64,000 nucleotides of DNA, from positions 64,185,090 to 64,249,089 of the forward strand of contig JAKTNV010000006.1 of NCBI GenBank assembly GCA_022747635.1, in the 5' to 3' direction. This stretch comes from Hetaerina americana (lineage: Eukaryota > Arthropoda > Insecta > Odonata > Calopterygidae). The notes below the pieces were generated by a model. That model had not been told where the DNA came from and ran no database searches. It saw only the letters and a list, made by a program, of their open reading frames with translations. The translations under genes and the position numbers were made by a program. Shown piece by piece: positions 1 through 11,478 of this stretch (position 1 is its first letter; each line of letters begins with the position of its first letter).

Positions 1-1904
1 TACTGGTGTCTGCGCCACGACATATGATTAATTTCCACGAAAGCATTATTTTTATACTAAATTACGCCTGACAGATAACTCAAAAACGAAATGTGCAGTA
101 GAATACACTCATCAGCTGGTAAACAAACGGGTACAAAATTTACAACACTAGATATCGTTCATAAATACCTTTGTATGCAAATAGGTGACGTTTGTTACAA
201 TAAATATACCACACTCCATAGAATATGTAAAATATCATTAAATGGGCTAAAATGACCAAGATAAGTTCAGACATGGCTGCGGATGGGCAATAAAGTAAAT
301 CAATGCAACACAAAGTGTTGTCTTTCTGGTGGCGTACTTAGAGATAAAATGGTAATAGTTATATGATTATTTTTTTAGAGGAATCGTGAGCCTAAATATC
401 ACGTTTGGGGATACCTTAAATCATAAAATAATTGGAGTGTAATAAATCTCCGAAATCACGCCATACGTATTCCTGAGTAAATGGAAGCAGAAAATAAGTA
501 AAGGAGCTCTGTACACCATAATATTAAGGGATTAATTTCAATATTTGGTAACTGAAAGTTAAAAGTAGCTTAAAGTTAATTGATTTTTTTCCAGAGGTTT
601 TTAAATATTCATAAACACATCTCATCCTTTAATTATTTAACATACTCCCTGTAAAGGTAAGGTGCACGTGTGCTTTTATTTAGTAGCATATACTTCTAAA
701 GAGTAAACGACTATTTAGTTAGTCTAAGAAATAATGAGACCACGAATGGCTCGACATAAAATAAGAAAAATTAGCAAATAAAAATTAAGGTACATAAAGT
801 TATACAATTAAACGATTGAATGCATAAAATATCTTGCAATCAGAGTTGAGAGAAATTAGGAAATATTTCCATCATTAGGTAACCTCAAGCGCCGCGAAAT
901 GGGTGCATTAACTGACGGTAGCTTGAATACATGAAAGTTAAAGTTTTTCCTAAAATTAATAACGATCAAGAGCACCTTAATTTACTTTAATTAAAGAGAA
1001 ATCGTTTTATTTATTATATTTTAATAAATACTATAGATGTGGTTCCTTGGAACGATATGCAGTTTTTCCAAGGTGTTTATAAAGATTTTATTGTTTTCAA
1101 TTAAAATTTTCAAATAATCGCCAGTAGCTTTGCATTAACATACTTCAAAACATAGCCTCTAAAATTTTTTGGAGTATTTAAATTGCAAAATGCATTCTTT
1201 GTTAATTCACCATTGTCTCGTGTGTTGCCTGGCACGCCTACACAATAAGTTAAGTTAGAATTTCGGTTCCTATCATTAGTTACACCATTAAATATTGTTT
1301 CTATTGTTAATATTCAACATTTCGCGGAACGTTCCGCAAAATTCTTCGTTGCCGTCTGGATGTCGCAGCTTCATACTACCTAAATCCCATAGTTTAACTT
1401 GGAAGGTGCTAATAACGCAAAATCAAACTCAGCAACCCAAAGTCAAAGGATTACGTCGATTATGTTCACATCAAAGCCAACGATTGGACCATACCAAATA
1501 TATCATTGATATGGTCTGTTCGATCAAATTTCACGAATATGCTCATGGAATTATTCAACTTGTTAGAAGCAAAAATGTCAGGTATCACGAGCTACGTTCG
1601 CCGAAAAAAGTAAAAAGGTTGTATAATTTAAGTTAACAAATACCTACTTATATTATACACATAGTACTCATAAATATTCCAATAATTACGTCTTAACTAA
1701 AACTAATACTTTCTATGAAATGAAAAACGTGGCTCTAGAGAAACTGCGAGAAAATACGAAATATTTCTTCGCGTTAACAAACACACTCTTGAGCATTACC
1801 GAGTGACAGTGTGAATAGTTCCATAACCAGAAAGCATATTATGATTGCATACTAAAAGAATTAGAAAAAGAGAGTCTTCAAAGTCATGAAAGTTTCCAGA
1901 TCAA
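1..1904. other. AT-rich stretch without recognisable gene
   Basis: No coding region or known repeat was recognised. The longest open frame (1295-1636, plus, 113 codons) has no family signature and no clear splice or start context, so I treat it as chance. Confidence 0.6.
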
Positions 1905-1915
1905 CAATCATTTCT

Positions 1916-2131
1916 GTAATAATCTCAAGAAAGAAGATCCTAAGGCCAATAAAAATAATTAAGAAGAAACTTGACTTTGGACGGTGCCTGTGCACATTCC
2001 TCTTCTTAGTTCAAGTGCCCTATTTGATTTTCTCCCCGTTGATGGTCACCTGTGTGACCGAAATACCGGTATAGGAGTTTCTTCTTAATTATTTTTATTG
2101 GCCTTAGGATCTTCTTTCTTGAGATTATTAC
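1916..2131. repeat. Perfect 56-bp inverted repeat with 104-bp spacer
   Basis: The arms at 1916-1971 and 2076-2131 are exact reverse complements over 56 bp. A 14-bp direct repeat, CAATCATTTCTGTA, lies at 1905-1918 and again at 2159-2172; the left copy overlaps the left arm by 3 nt. The spacer contains a 6-bp hairpin (GGTCAC/GTGACC, 2043-2060) followed by GAAA and the palindrome ATACCGGTAT. This looks like a small foldback or MITE-type insertion. No transposase is present and I do not recognise the family. Confidence 0.8.
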
Positions 2132-2246
2132 TTTAACAGCCAATAGCTCCACATCTTCCAATCATTTCTGTAGATTGTAGGGATTAGCGACTTATACGCC
2201 CCCTGGGCATATCGCAAGCTGCTCAGATTCAAGAGTCTTGACGCGT

Positions 2247-2556
2247 AGTGTTAGGAGGAGTGGCAATGAAGGAGTGACCTTTATCATCCGTGATTTCTTA
2301 ATTTTTCGAGCCGGAATGGGTTGTAAGGCTTAGTAGTTGACCATAGGATCTAAAGTCGGAGGAAAATTAATTAAATTACTTAGATTTGCGGATGATCAAC
2401 CTTTAGTTTTACAGTTAGCAAAATGGTTTTAAGCACTGCTGAGTGCGTTGGGAGCTCATAGCAATTGGAATGTGATGATGATAAAAGTAAACAAAACAAA
2501 GTTAATGCCATATTCGAGAAAAAGAAAACTAAGTTGAATATTGAAATATTAGTTTC
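2247..2556 (+). pseudogene. RTE-like reverse transcriptase fragment, plus strand
   Basis: The plus-strand translation, with stops and shifts, matches the reverse-transcriptase core of the better copy at 17.3-20.1 kb. A degraded G-V-R-Q-G-C-P-L-S block lies near 2253-2285. A clear RFADDQ-type catalytic box lies near 2376-2405, followed by the downstream VNKTKL..YSRKRK block near 2488-2530. It is a short relic with no open frame. Its orientation is opposite to that of the decayed copy that begins immediately to the right. Confidence 0.7.
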
Positions 2557-2766
2557 GAAGATACTCGTTGACGAGGTCGATGAAGTACTTCTTTAATTTG
2601 TTGCGACTTATAAATTATTATTATTAAGTAGTTTACCGGTTAGGCTAGGTTTTGGATGGATACAAGTAAACCTACTCTACAAGTCCACATTCATCTTTAT
2701 GTGCTTCCTTCTTCCCTTCACACAATCTAATATTCCTATCCTATTCCTGCCCTTTCGTCATTTACT

Positions 2767-3256
2767 TTACATTATCCCATCTATTGTATTCTTCAACATC
2801 CCACTGCCAATCAATACACGCTTCCTTAACTCCTTATGATTTCTACCAACAATCCCCTCCCTTAACCCACCATACCTAGCACTCCTCATTTGTTTTCCGT
2901 TCGGTCCTTTTACCTCCTCCATCCTCCGCAACACTCCCACACATTTCAAAACTCTCCAATCTACGTCTACCCTTCTTCTTTAGAGACCATATTTCCGCTC
3001 CGAACATAACTACGCTCCATATCAAAGTTTTGACGATACATTTCTTAACATCCTTACTCAACGTCCCTGTCATCAACTCCCTCCTCCTTGTGAAAGCCTC
3101 TTTGCCCAGTGCAATTCTTCTCCTTACGTCCCTACTATTCTGACGGTGTTGGTCCAAAACACTTCCGAGATGCGTAAACTGTTTCATCTGCCCTGCTATT
3201 TTAATGTTTAGCGAAGCCTGTTTCTTCCTAGAAAATCGTACAACCTTTCTCATCAT
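2767..3256 (-). pseudogene. RTE-like ORF C-terminal remnant
   Basis: Frames 2876-3256 and 2767-2949 (minus) together cover the region downstream of the reverse-transcriptase core: the V-V-R-F-S-R-K-K-Q block, the F-T-H-L-G-S-V-L-D-Q block, a run matching S-R-D-V-R-R-R-I-A-L-G-K, and the W-S-L-K block. A frameshift near 2900-2940 separates the two frames. Compared with the copy at 17.3 kb it extends further towards the 3' end, so it shows what that copy has lost. Confidence 0.75.
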
Positions 3257-5041
3257 ATATCTATATCATATATTTCCTGTTCCTGTAATTTTCCTGTCCT
3301 CAACATTATCCAAACATTCCTAAGCCCTATTCTATGTAATTTTTTCTTCTTCTTCCCCATTTTTCTCTCACGGAAAACTTTCCGACCTCAACTTATTTGA
3401 GCTAGAACGCATAATGGGCTTCTGTTAAGCATGGAAGGGAATGCATATTTTATTATGGAAGTGGCATATATACACCATATAAAATGTGCTCCTTACTCCA
3501 TGCTTGAAAAAAATTAACTACATGAAAATAATCCAGTGCTTTCATCGCTATTTTTACACAGGTACCCAGCAAAGGAGAAATTGACAAGTAAATTGATATC
3601 TACTTAATTTCCTAACTCTACGTCCCTGTCATCAATAACCTCCTGGTGAAAGTTCCTTTGCTCAACACAATTCTTATTTTTATGTTCAATAACATTTTGG
3701 TACAAAAAACTTCCGTATTAAGTAGTGCATACACTGCTCCACCTGAACTCTCTCCTCCCAGACCCAAACCTCTTTCTACCACTGCCCATCCAGACACCTC
3801 AATCGCACTCACACCTGAGCAGTCTGTGACATAAACAGGTGGCTTATATGTCTCCTATACCTTCGATTTTTTCCTATTATCTGCAAGCATTCATTAATTT
3901 TACCAAATTCATTCGAACAAAAGCTTTCTTGAACTCTATGAAACAAATAAGACATTATATTGTATTAATTCTTTCTCTCTATTGGTGATCTCATTACTAC
4001 AATGACATCACACCTGCCTCTCCCTTTTATAAGCTCAAACATACTATCCCTTAAATAATTATGTCCTCTTCTCTCTTATTTATGACTATGAGTACCACTT
4101 TGGTTGGGATCGGAATGAAACTCATTGCGCTATGGTATTCACATATATCTTACTTTCCATTTTCGGGATAACTTACACTAATCTGACTAGATATTCCGGT
4201 CAAAATCCTCCCTTAAAAAAAATCTCCCTCCCACGTTTTAGCAAGGGCATATAGTCTATCACCATGGTCTTATTTAATTTCAATTCTCATTATGCCCTTC
4301 CTATCTGGCCCCGAAAAATCCAGAACCTAAGCTATCGTCTTACTCATCATATCCTCTTCCTATGTCTAATCTCGCTGTCTTTACCATATACCATGTAGTT
4401 ACCCTATGCATTATTTCCCTTTTTATTGAATCTTTCCTTGTTTCATTAATAATTTTCCTTATTTTACTGACATCCTTTTTATGCATTTCCTCTCCTCACT
4501 TTGACAGCACTTTTACCGTCTATATGGCGAACCCATTTCACTCTCCCTCGGTAAAATTTCTATATCCTTGAATTGCCTCTTCCCCACACTTCGAGTCGCT
4601 TCCCCACGAAGAGACTCCATGGTCCTAATTTCGCCCCAAAATAAAGATAACATAACTATCTATCATTCGATGTATTGATTTCCTCAGTTGATCATTCATT
4701 TCTTAGTATTCTCTTCTACCTTACTCCCTGTTTGGATTCTAGCAATTCGTTTACTCATATTCTGCCTGATTCTCTCATTTGTAATCCATTGTTGTTATCT
4801 CCTTTTCCTATTTCCAATTCAGATAGGTTTGTTTACAGCTTCAAACAACTCTTTTTCAATATGCTCCCATTTACGTTATCTCATACCCGTTCTCATTACC
4901 TCACCCCTAATATTCTCTACAGACTGCTGTGTCTCCTTTCTTATCGACCCGGCTAATGCCTTTCCTCGACTATCTTCTCTATTTTATCCTGTCGTATCTA
5001 AGGCCACACTTAATTAGCACAAAATGTGATCTGCATACGCA

Positions 5042-5275
5042 TCAGGTACAGGGTAAATATATAACGCTGTAACTATATCTGCACCTAATCATGATACAGT
5101 CATAATAACTAATACGAGTACACATACTTTCTGAGTACCCGGGCATTTTCCGTGAGTACCTACGTCTATATGATGTATAAAACCAAGTCCTCTTTATGAT
5201 TAGCCCTCGTTTCCTGCAGAACTGCATTATATGATTCACCCAGCGGTCATTTCTCGTCCGTAAACTATAGTCTCC
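5042..5275 (-). pseudogene. RTE-like endonuclease C-terminal remnant
   Basis: The minus-strand translation matches residues 213-285 of the copy at 17.7-20.1 kb. Shared blocks include G-D-Y-S-L-R-T-R-N-D-R, F-C-R-K-R-G-L-I-I, and R-R-R-Y-S-R-K-M-P-G. It is cut at its upstream side by the foldback insertion at 5276-5430. The rest of the endonuclease resumes at about 5436. Confidence 0.75.
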
Positions 5276-5430
5276 TATCACTGAAGTAAAAATACCAATG
5301 TGTCTTTCCACTCAATTTTATTCGGTACTAGTTTCGAGGCATCGGCGTCATCCTCAGGTACCTACTTCAGTGATAATGGATTTCCACAAAGTTAAGCCTG
5401 AAAACATCCAATACTATATACAATAGTATA
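5276..5430 (-). repeat. CTGANGA/GAAAC foldback repeat inserted in RTE-like copy
   Basis: The minus strand reads CCTGAGGATGA (5348-5358), a short stem, GAAAC, the palindrome ACTAGT, AATAAA and GTGGAAA (to about 5305). It is bracketed by a perfect 13-bp inverted repeat, TATCACTGAAGTA (5276-5288) and TACTTCAGTGATA (5363-5375). A tail reading TTTCCACAAAGTTAAGCCTG follows to the right. Homology to the RTE-like element stops at about 5275 and resumes at about 5436, so this is a nested insertion. See the copies at 17.1, 28.0 and 30.8 kb. Confidence 0.65.
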
Positions 5431-6350
5431 TCATTGTCCCCTATCTCACTTCGGTCTCTTCCCTCGCCTAACGTCGCGTTTCAATCCTCCATCACTATTA
5501 AATGTTCCCCTTCAGGAAAATCCGTCATTATGTCCTCTAAATGATTGTTACCTTATCGACTTCTTCCTTCCTTTTATTGCTTAGCGGTATGTATTATCCC
5601 GAGCAATGACTAAGATAGTTGCATCGGCTTTTATTTCAAATAATTAATATTCTTTCTGTCGCTTGCTTTATTTTTACTACGCTTCCTCCTACCTTTGTGT
5701 TCAATATTATTACCATCCCTTGCTGGCTCTCCTCCCTTCCGCTACATATTACTCTATAACTATCACTATAGTAAAACCCGCTATCCTTCCATCTCACCTC
5801 GCACAGCACTAAAATATCTAATTTCCTCTCTCAATCTCTCGATTTACATTACCTAATTTCACTATTCTCAATATTCTCCGATCATTCCAAGTTCCTATTC
5901 TAATTGGCTTGTCAGCGTAGTGTCAGTGCTCCTGCATTTCAGTTCAATTTGAAGAGATTTATTGCAATGATGAACACAGAACCCTTGCCTATCCTACTTT
6001 CGAGCACGACCAGGGCCCAGCGGTCTGAATCCTGTAGTGTGCAGATTTGTTAGCAGCATTTCTATGTACGTAGGGTGATTAATTGTGGTAGTTACCGGTT
6101 AGCTTCCACAATATTGTTTTCAACGTGACCCAATGACTTCAAATGGCAGCCACACAGGTCAGACGCTTATCCAGCTGCCTCATCGAGGAAAGCGCTGTGC
6201 GGATTGCCATTGTCTGACTCCTGCCCTGCGACCTATCTGGCGTAGGTGAACCTACTAGGGGGAATTGCTCCCTTCAGCACAGCTCTAGTGGTCATCCGAA
6301 CGAACAAGCTCTAAAATGTCACCTAGGTTTATAACCACGGCGAGGAATAT

Positions 6351-7274
6351 GTTTCATTAATCCGTTTAAAAATCCCTTTTAATGTCAGCCACCGTCTTTC
6401 TCATTGAATGATCTGTTGATAGTATCCAAATGGTAAACTATTAGAAACATAGCCAATCACTTTTGAAATAAAGTTAATTATAATTATAAGTAATTTGTGC
6501 ACAATGGCTGTTCCTGATTATCGAAATATGATGGGTCGCAAAGAAAAAGGCCTTCTTCGACCGAACGCCGGAACAATGAGACAGCCTGCCCCACCTCGAC
6601 GGTGGTAAACCTATTTTTCCTCCAAATTGAATATATTGTGCGTCGTTAATGATACGAATTATTTCGGAAAATATTTCGGTTAAGTTTTTACAAGAAGTAT
6701 GTAATGCAAGCATTAGCATTAAATGGGTACGAGCAAAGAATATCCAGTGTGGCCAGATGCATAGAAAAAAACATTATTTCAAAATACGGGAACAACTAAT
6801 TTATTTTTTATTTTACTCTAAATCTCAACTTATAAAAAATGACAATAAAATTCATTAATTGAAACTACATTTTTAAGTTTCATTAATGACCAGTTCAAAA
6901 AATAACAAATTTTAACCCCAATCATAACCCGTCCCATTTCCTCACCTTCATATCAATAAGCACGACTCACAATATATAATAATTTGTATCCTTAAATCTT
7001 GTATATCGAACAGCAAACTTTAATATACTATTGACCGAAGTTTTAGAGAAGGCTTAAGAAGTGGAGGATGTTATTACTAATGACGTTTTTAACACTCCCA
7101 GGAAGGGTTAAATAAATGTTATAAGTCATGTAGATATTTTTTCCATCCCGTTGAGCATGCTATAAATATCAAAAGTGTTAAAATGTTTTTCCCGCTGCAG
7201 GTTCAGGATAATTAGCAGGATAGATTATTCATTTTAACTTTGTAACAGCGAACCTTCACAAGAAATAACATACA
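6351..7274. other. AT-rich stretch without recognisable gene
   Basis: Only short chance frames are present (6474-6719 minus, 6649-6858 plus). I see no element ends, tRNA or coding signature. Confidence 0.5.
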
Positions 7275-7319
7275 TCACTGAATAGCTAACGAACGTTTCA
7301 AAGGAGTTTTATAGATAGG

Positions 7320-8408
7320 CATAGAAAATAATAGATGCTGCGGTGGATGGGAGGGATACGAACGGATCGGTTGGAGGGATGAAAATTTTGAGAACAAGAA
7401 TAGAAATGAGAATAATAAGATTGAAGGGCAAAAAATAAAAATCCCCCGGAGTTTCGTCTGCGAAAAATAAAGTTCCGGAAATAATAATAAAAAACAAAAG
7501 ACGACGAAAGAGATAGAAAGGGTAATGGCTCGAATAAAAGGAAAGAGGACGAAACTCCGAAAGGAAAAGAGGGTTTTCTGGAGGGGCAAAAAACAGAAGA
7601 TAAAAGGGTTTGGAGGAGGAGTAAGAGAGGGAAAGCATGAATATTCCACTTGAGGGGACAAGGGACGGGAGGAGGTGGGGTTGTCGGATAGGAAGAAATA
7701 ACGTTCGGAAACGAAGGAACGGGGAATAGATAAAGAAAATCTTGAAGGAGGACGAGGAAAGTAGGGAGCGAAGGAGGGGAACGGCGACGGGAGTTGGAAT
7801 GAAATAACGCGGCCCCCCAAAAGGAAAGTTTCCTCCCTTTTGTTTTTTTCCCTTCCGTCCGCGAGTGGGTGGCTGGGGGCAGAGGGCAGGGGGAGAGAAA
7901 AAACCGACTCGGAGAAAGGACGAGGGAGAAAGGAGGGGAATATCGTGGGGAAAGAGGCGAAACGGTGAAAGGTTTGAAAGGAGAAGCAGATCGAAATGAG
8001 ATTGGGTTCGAAGAGCGGGTGGGATACGAGGTGAAACGCATCGTTTGGTGGGGGGAGGTGGGTGGGAGTGGTGCTGGAGAGTGTGTGTGGGAGAGGATTT
8101 GGAAAGGGTGGGTTAGGATTGATATTCAGGAGCGTAAAGGGTTTGTAGGTAGGACTTTATGTGAGTGTCTGTGAGTGTGTGTGTCGGTGAGGAGGGGAGT
8201 TTGGGGGGAGAAGCTCTGCAGGGGAATAAGGGGGTTGGCACAAGTATTTTTTTCCGGGAGGACGGGACGGAAGGGAAGAGGGGGAGGCGTCAGGAGAAAA
8301 GGCAAAGTTCCCCAAAAGTTTCTACGGTTGAGTAAACAGGGAGCGTGGAGGCCTGGAGGCCGAGTAGAGCTGTCAGAGGTAGGCTAGAGGTAGATGGGAA
8401 AGAGGGAC
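7320..8408. other. Long purine-rich block, GC-richer than surroundings
   Basis: For about 1.1 kb the plus strand is dominated by A and G (GGAGG, GAAAG and GGGAGG runs), with few pyrimidine runs. The matching minus frames (7298-8041, 7275-7820) are long only because the strand is Ser/Pro/Phe-rich simple sequence. I do not call them genes. A short TG-rich run (GTGAGTGTGTGTGT) lies near 8172-8186. Possible readings are a CpG-richer promoter region of an unseen gene or simple-sequence DNA. Confidence 0.6.
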
Positions 8409-8775
8409 GATGACGGGGAGTGGTAGAGGTGATACGAAGGGGATTTCCCTCAGACGCCGGCTCTCCCCTGCACCAAACAATCTCGCTTCCAAACCTTTAC
8501 CGCCCATTCGCTACTCTCTTCTACCGGCTTCTGACTCACTCTTCCTCCGCGGCCCCTCAACACCCGACCCCCATAGTAGGCTACGCAAAAACAACCATAT
8601 TGCCATTGTTTTTGCTGGAGAGCTGAATATCCGCCGGGATTGGATATCGGAGCTAACAAGTATTCATGAGTCCGTCGCTTTCCGCAGACATTTTTGCGGG
8701 CAGCAATCATACTCGTGCGTCTTCCACTTGCCATTCTTCGAGGGGTAGGGTTCGACGGAACATATTTTTCCATTT
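8409..8775. other. GC-richer non-repetitive segment, unrecognised
   Basis: This segment has balanced composition and overlapping open frames on both strands (8410-8748 plus, 8450-8773 minus). None of the translations shows a family I recognise. It directly follows the purine-rich block and could be part of an exon or promoter region. I cannot support either. Confidence 0.3.
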
Positions 8776-9068
8776 ACAATTTGAAGCGATTGACTTTATT
8801 ATTACACGCGGGTCTTATAAGGTTATGTTGTGAATGATCTTTAAAAAGTAATAAAGACATTTGAAACCACATAGGAAATATTACGAGCATATTTTAACAA
8901 GGATATTTTTATTGATGATGAAAATGTCATTTTTCAGTAACTGTAAGATGAATAATAACTATAGAGCCTCGTAATTACCTGACTTGCTACTAATTTAAAA
9001 TCGCCTCATGATCTAAACCAGTTCTAACTTTACCTCTCTTCGGAAAGTTTTGTCAATATACTTCCCAC

Positions 9069-9253
9069 TAGGAACAGGATAGGGATGTTGGACGGGATGA
9101 AGGGAGGAAGAAAGTACTCAGAGCTGAAGAGGGACCTGATGTAAAGTAGGATGTTGTGTTTTGCTAGGGGCTTCCACAAATTATTAAATTAGTAATTATG
9201 TCCATCCAAAAACCTACCTAAACCGGTAGATTACCTAATAATAATAATAAATA
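9069..9253 (+). mobile_element. 5'-truncated RTE-like 3' end with (TAA)n tail
   Basis: The plus strand aligns with the reverse complement of the 3' end of the decayed copy at about 2618-2765. Both have the AGGAACAGGATAGGGAT block, the CATCCAAAAACCTACC block and ACCGGTAGATTACC. The element then ends in AATAATAATAATAA at about 9237-9250. Non-LTR elements commonly truncate at the 5' end and end in short simple repeats, which fits. No coding sequence is kept. Confidence 0.7.
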
Positions 9254-10957
9254 CTTCCCCCTACGTATCCAGATTATTTAAAGATAAATATTTATTTATT
9301 TTGTGCGTTAAAAATTATTAAAATGACATAATGGTCAAATATCTGCCAAAAAAAGAAATTATCGCGTATTAACGTGGCTTTTGCAGTAGTTTCATTCTTA
9401 CTGTCATAAAGAATTAAAATTTTCAGTATATAGTTAAGGGTATAATGAAAAATTCTCCTTCAAGTTATAATTAAACGTATCAATATCTAATCTAATAAAA
9501 GGCAAAATAAAATTATATACTTGAATAGCAGTTCGCTTTATATATAATTTTCAATCGTATCAGCAATATAGTTTCTTACTCCACGTACCCTACATAAAAT
9601 TGATGACATTAATTATTAATTAATTTTTCAAAATCACCCGTGTGCCTCTCATTTGCGATCCTAAAAAGGTAATGGTACTTTTTCAGCTGACTAAAATGTA
9701 GATGAAATTGCTGTTAAATCCTTCACAGGCATGTCTATGATAACCTAATTTACGATGTGACATTGCAATCAACCCCGGTTAGTACACGTGCGACGCGCTT
9801 TGACGATAGCTGAGCGCTCGGGTCGCTGTATCGGAAAACCAATTTTTTCCTGGAAGGAATTTCCATTAACTTTTTAACTCTCTTGGAGCCGTTGTAAGCA
9901 CATTGCTAGGATTTTGATGACCTAGAAGATAATAAACCTACTTCTCAAACGCTAAGCGCGAACTACAGAAAGATATTCAGCACAAACTGCTTTATTCCCC
10001 AGCGTTGTGATAAACTTGAGTTTTGGACAAATCCAGAACAATAATTTTAGAGAGCGGTAGGTCAGGGTAAAAATGTGCATGGGAGCGAACCGCCAACATT
10101 AATAGCAAACATTCTTGTTTCCATATCCTATTTAAGTATTAATTCTCACTCAAACTCTGTACATCGCCGAAGGGAACATAAAAACCTAGCGTGCTGCAAA
10201 ATATTGCTCATTCCAGTTTTGTTCGCGTAGTAAGCATTCCATTGATATGATAATTTTAAATTTTATGTTAAATATTACTCGGCAATTGTATTAATTTGCC
10301 CTCTAGAGACATTTACCCTCTAACTCCGCAAGACACGAAAAAATCATTTCTCATCAAATTCTACTCCGAAAACTTCCTATTTTAATAATGTTAGAGGTTG
10401 CATAAAATCAAGTTTTCGAACAGAATTTCCAACCACATCCTAATAAAAATAAAATTAAAAGAACAGTTAGAAATATTGAAAAAAAACTTAATAAGTATAT
10501 CTCTAATATAAAGATATCTAAGCCACCAATTATTTCCGTTTTTTCAATTTGATATTAGAGTTCTCACGAAAGAAATATTAAACTACAAGATAATATCAAA
10601 AAACATCCGGCTAAATAAGGCTTATTGAAATTAAATTCCTTTTCATGCTACCCTTGTGACTGAGTACATTTAGCATCAATAAAAGAGCTCACGGAATAGA
10701 AAATGAAATTTGAACTCTGAACAGGCGGTCGCTCTCCTCTTCCCACCACTCGACATGTCTGACGACGATAATTCTGAGTTGTCTAGGGCTGAGATGCTGA
10801 AAGGTGTAATCATTTTACAGACAATATTCTCCCATTCTTAGATTACGTAATTAAAATGAGACCCTTTCTGTATAAATATGGTTCCATATAGTTTGCACTA
10901 ACCGTTTGCCAGCATGAATAATTCTGAGTGTGTGTCATATGTGAGAACAACAATTCC
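9254..10957. other. AT-rich stretch without recognisable gene
   Basis: No open frame above the listing size, no tRNA-like element and no element termini were recognised. Confidence 0.5.
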
Positions 10958-11478
10958 AATATTATTTTTGGAGGAATTTCAGTGGCCAAATGTAATGAAG
11001 ATAGAACGACGGGAGAGGATTAAACAGGTAAAGGGTAACTCACGGGGCTCGATCGCTTAGGGAAGAATCCTTTGACGATTGGTGCCTTTAGGACCAGCTG
11101 GATGCTGGTGGCACTTTCACTGAGTTCGAGCGGCACGAGATAACGGGTGGTCAACGAGGTAGGGGTGTAGTGTGGTGGAAGGTAAGGGTAGGTGGTGAGG
11201 GATGAAAGGTATTTAAGGAAGGATTAAAGTATTTAAGGAAGGATCACACTTCATCCCTACCTCGGCGACCAGCATTTATCTTGTGCCGCTCGAACTCGGT
11301 GAAGGTATCGCCATCATCCAGCTGGTCTTGCACGAGCCAATAGTCGAAGGATTCTCCACCAAGTGATCGAGCCCCGTGAGTTACCCTTTTTCTGTTTCAT
11401 CATCTTCCACCCCTAAGCCTACCTTTCTTCTTCTTTACTTTTTATAATTAGTCATTGTAATCCTCCAAAAATAATATT
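10958..11478. repeat. 521-bp foldback element with central tandem 16-mer
   Basis: The outer ends AATATTATTTTTGGAGGA (10958-10975) and TCCTCCAAAAATAATATT (11461-11478) are exact reverse complements. Inner arms match over most of 250 bp, including a perfect 24-bp pair at 11031-11054 and 11365-11388. The centre holds a direct duplication of GTATTTAAGGAAGGAT (11209-11224, 11229-11244). The arms differ at scattered positions, so the duplication is not recent. There is no ORF. It may be a non-autonomous foldback transposon or two oppositely inserted short repeats. Confidence 0.75.

Larger units (their letters stand above)
2618..6350 (-). mobile_element. Decayed near-full-length RTE-like non-LTR retrotransposon
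   Basis: On the minus strand this region follows the element at 17.3-20.4 kb segment by segment. It has the 5' leader (about 6110-6330), the endonuclease start (about 5440-6080), the endonuclease C-terminal part (5042-5275), the reverse transcriptase (about 3640-5000) and the C-terminal tail (2767-3256). It ends in a (TAA)n-type tail at 2618-2632 preceded by ACCGGTAAACTACT. Many stops, frameshifts and gaps show it is old. A foldback repeat interrupts it at about 5276-5430. The family resembles proteins often labelled endonuclease-reverse transcriptase in arthropods. I infer the RTE/BovB branch from the endonuclease start IGTWNVRTM, but did not place it by phylogeny. Confidence 0.8.

Noticed and set aside
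1295..1636. 113-codon plus frame
   Set aside because: No recognisable motif, background composition.
7298..8041. 247-codon and 181-codon minus frames
   Set aside because: Low-complexity Ser/Pro/Phe translation of a purine-rich block in several frames at once, with no domain.
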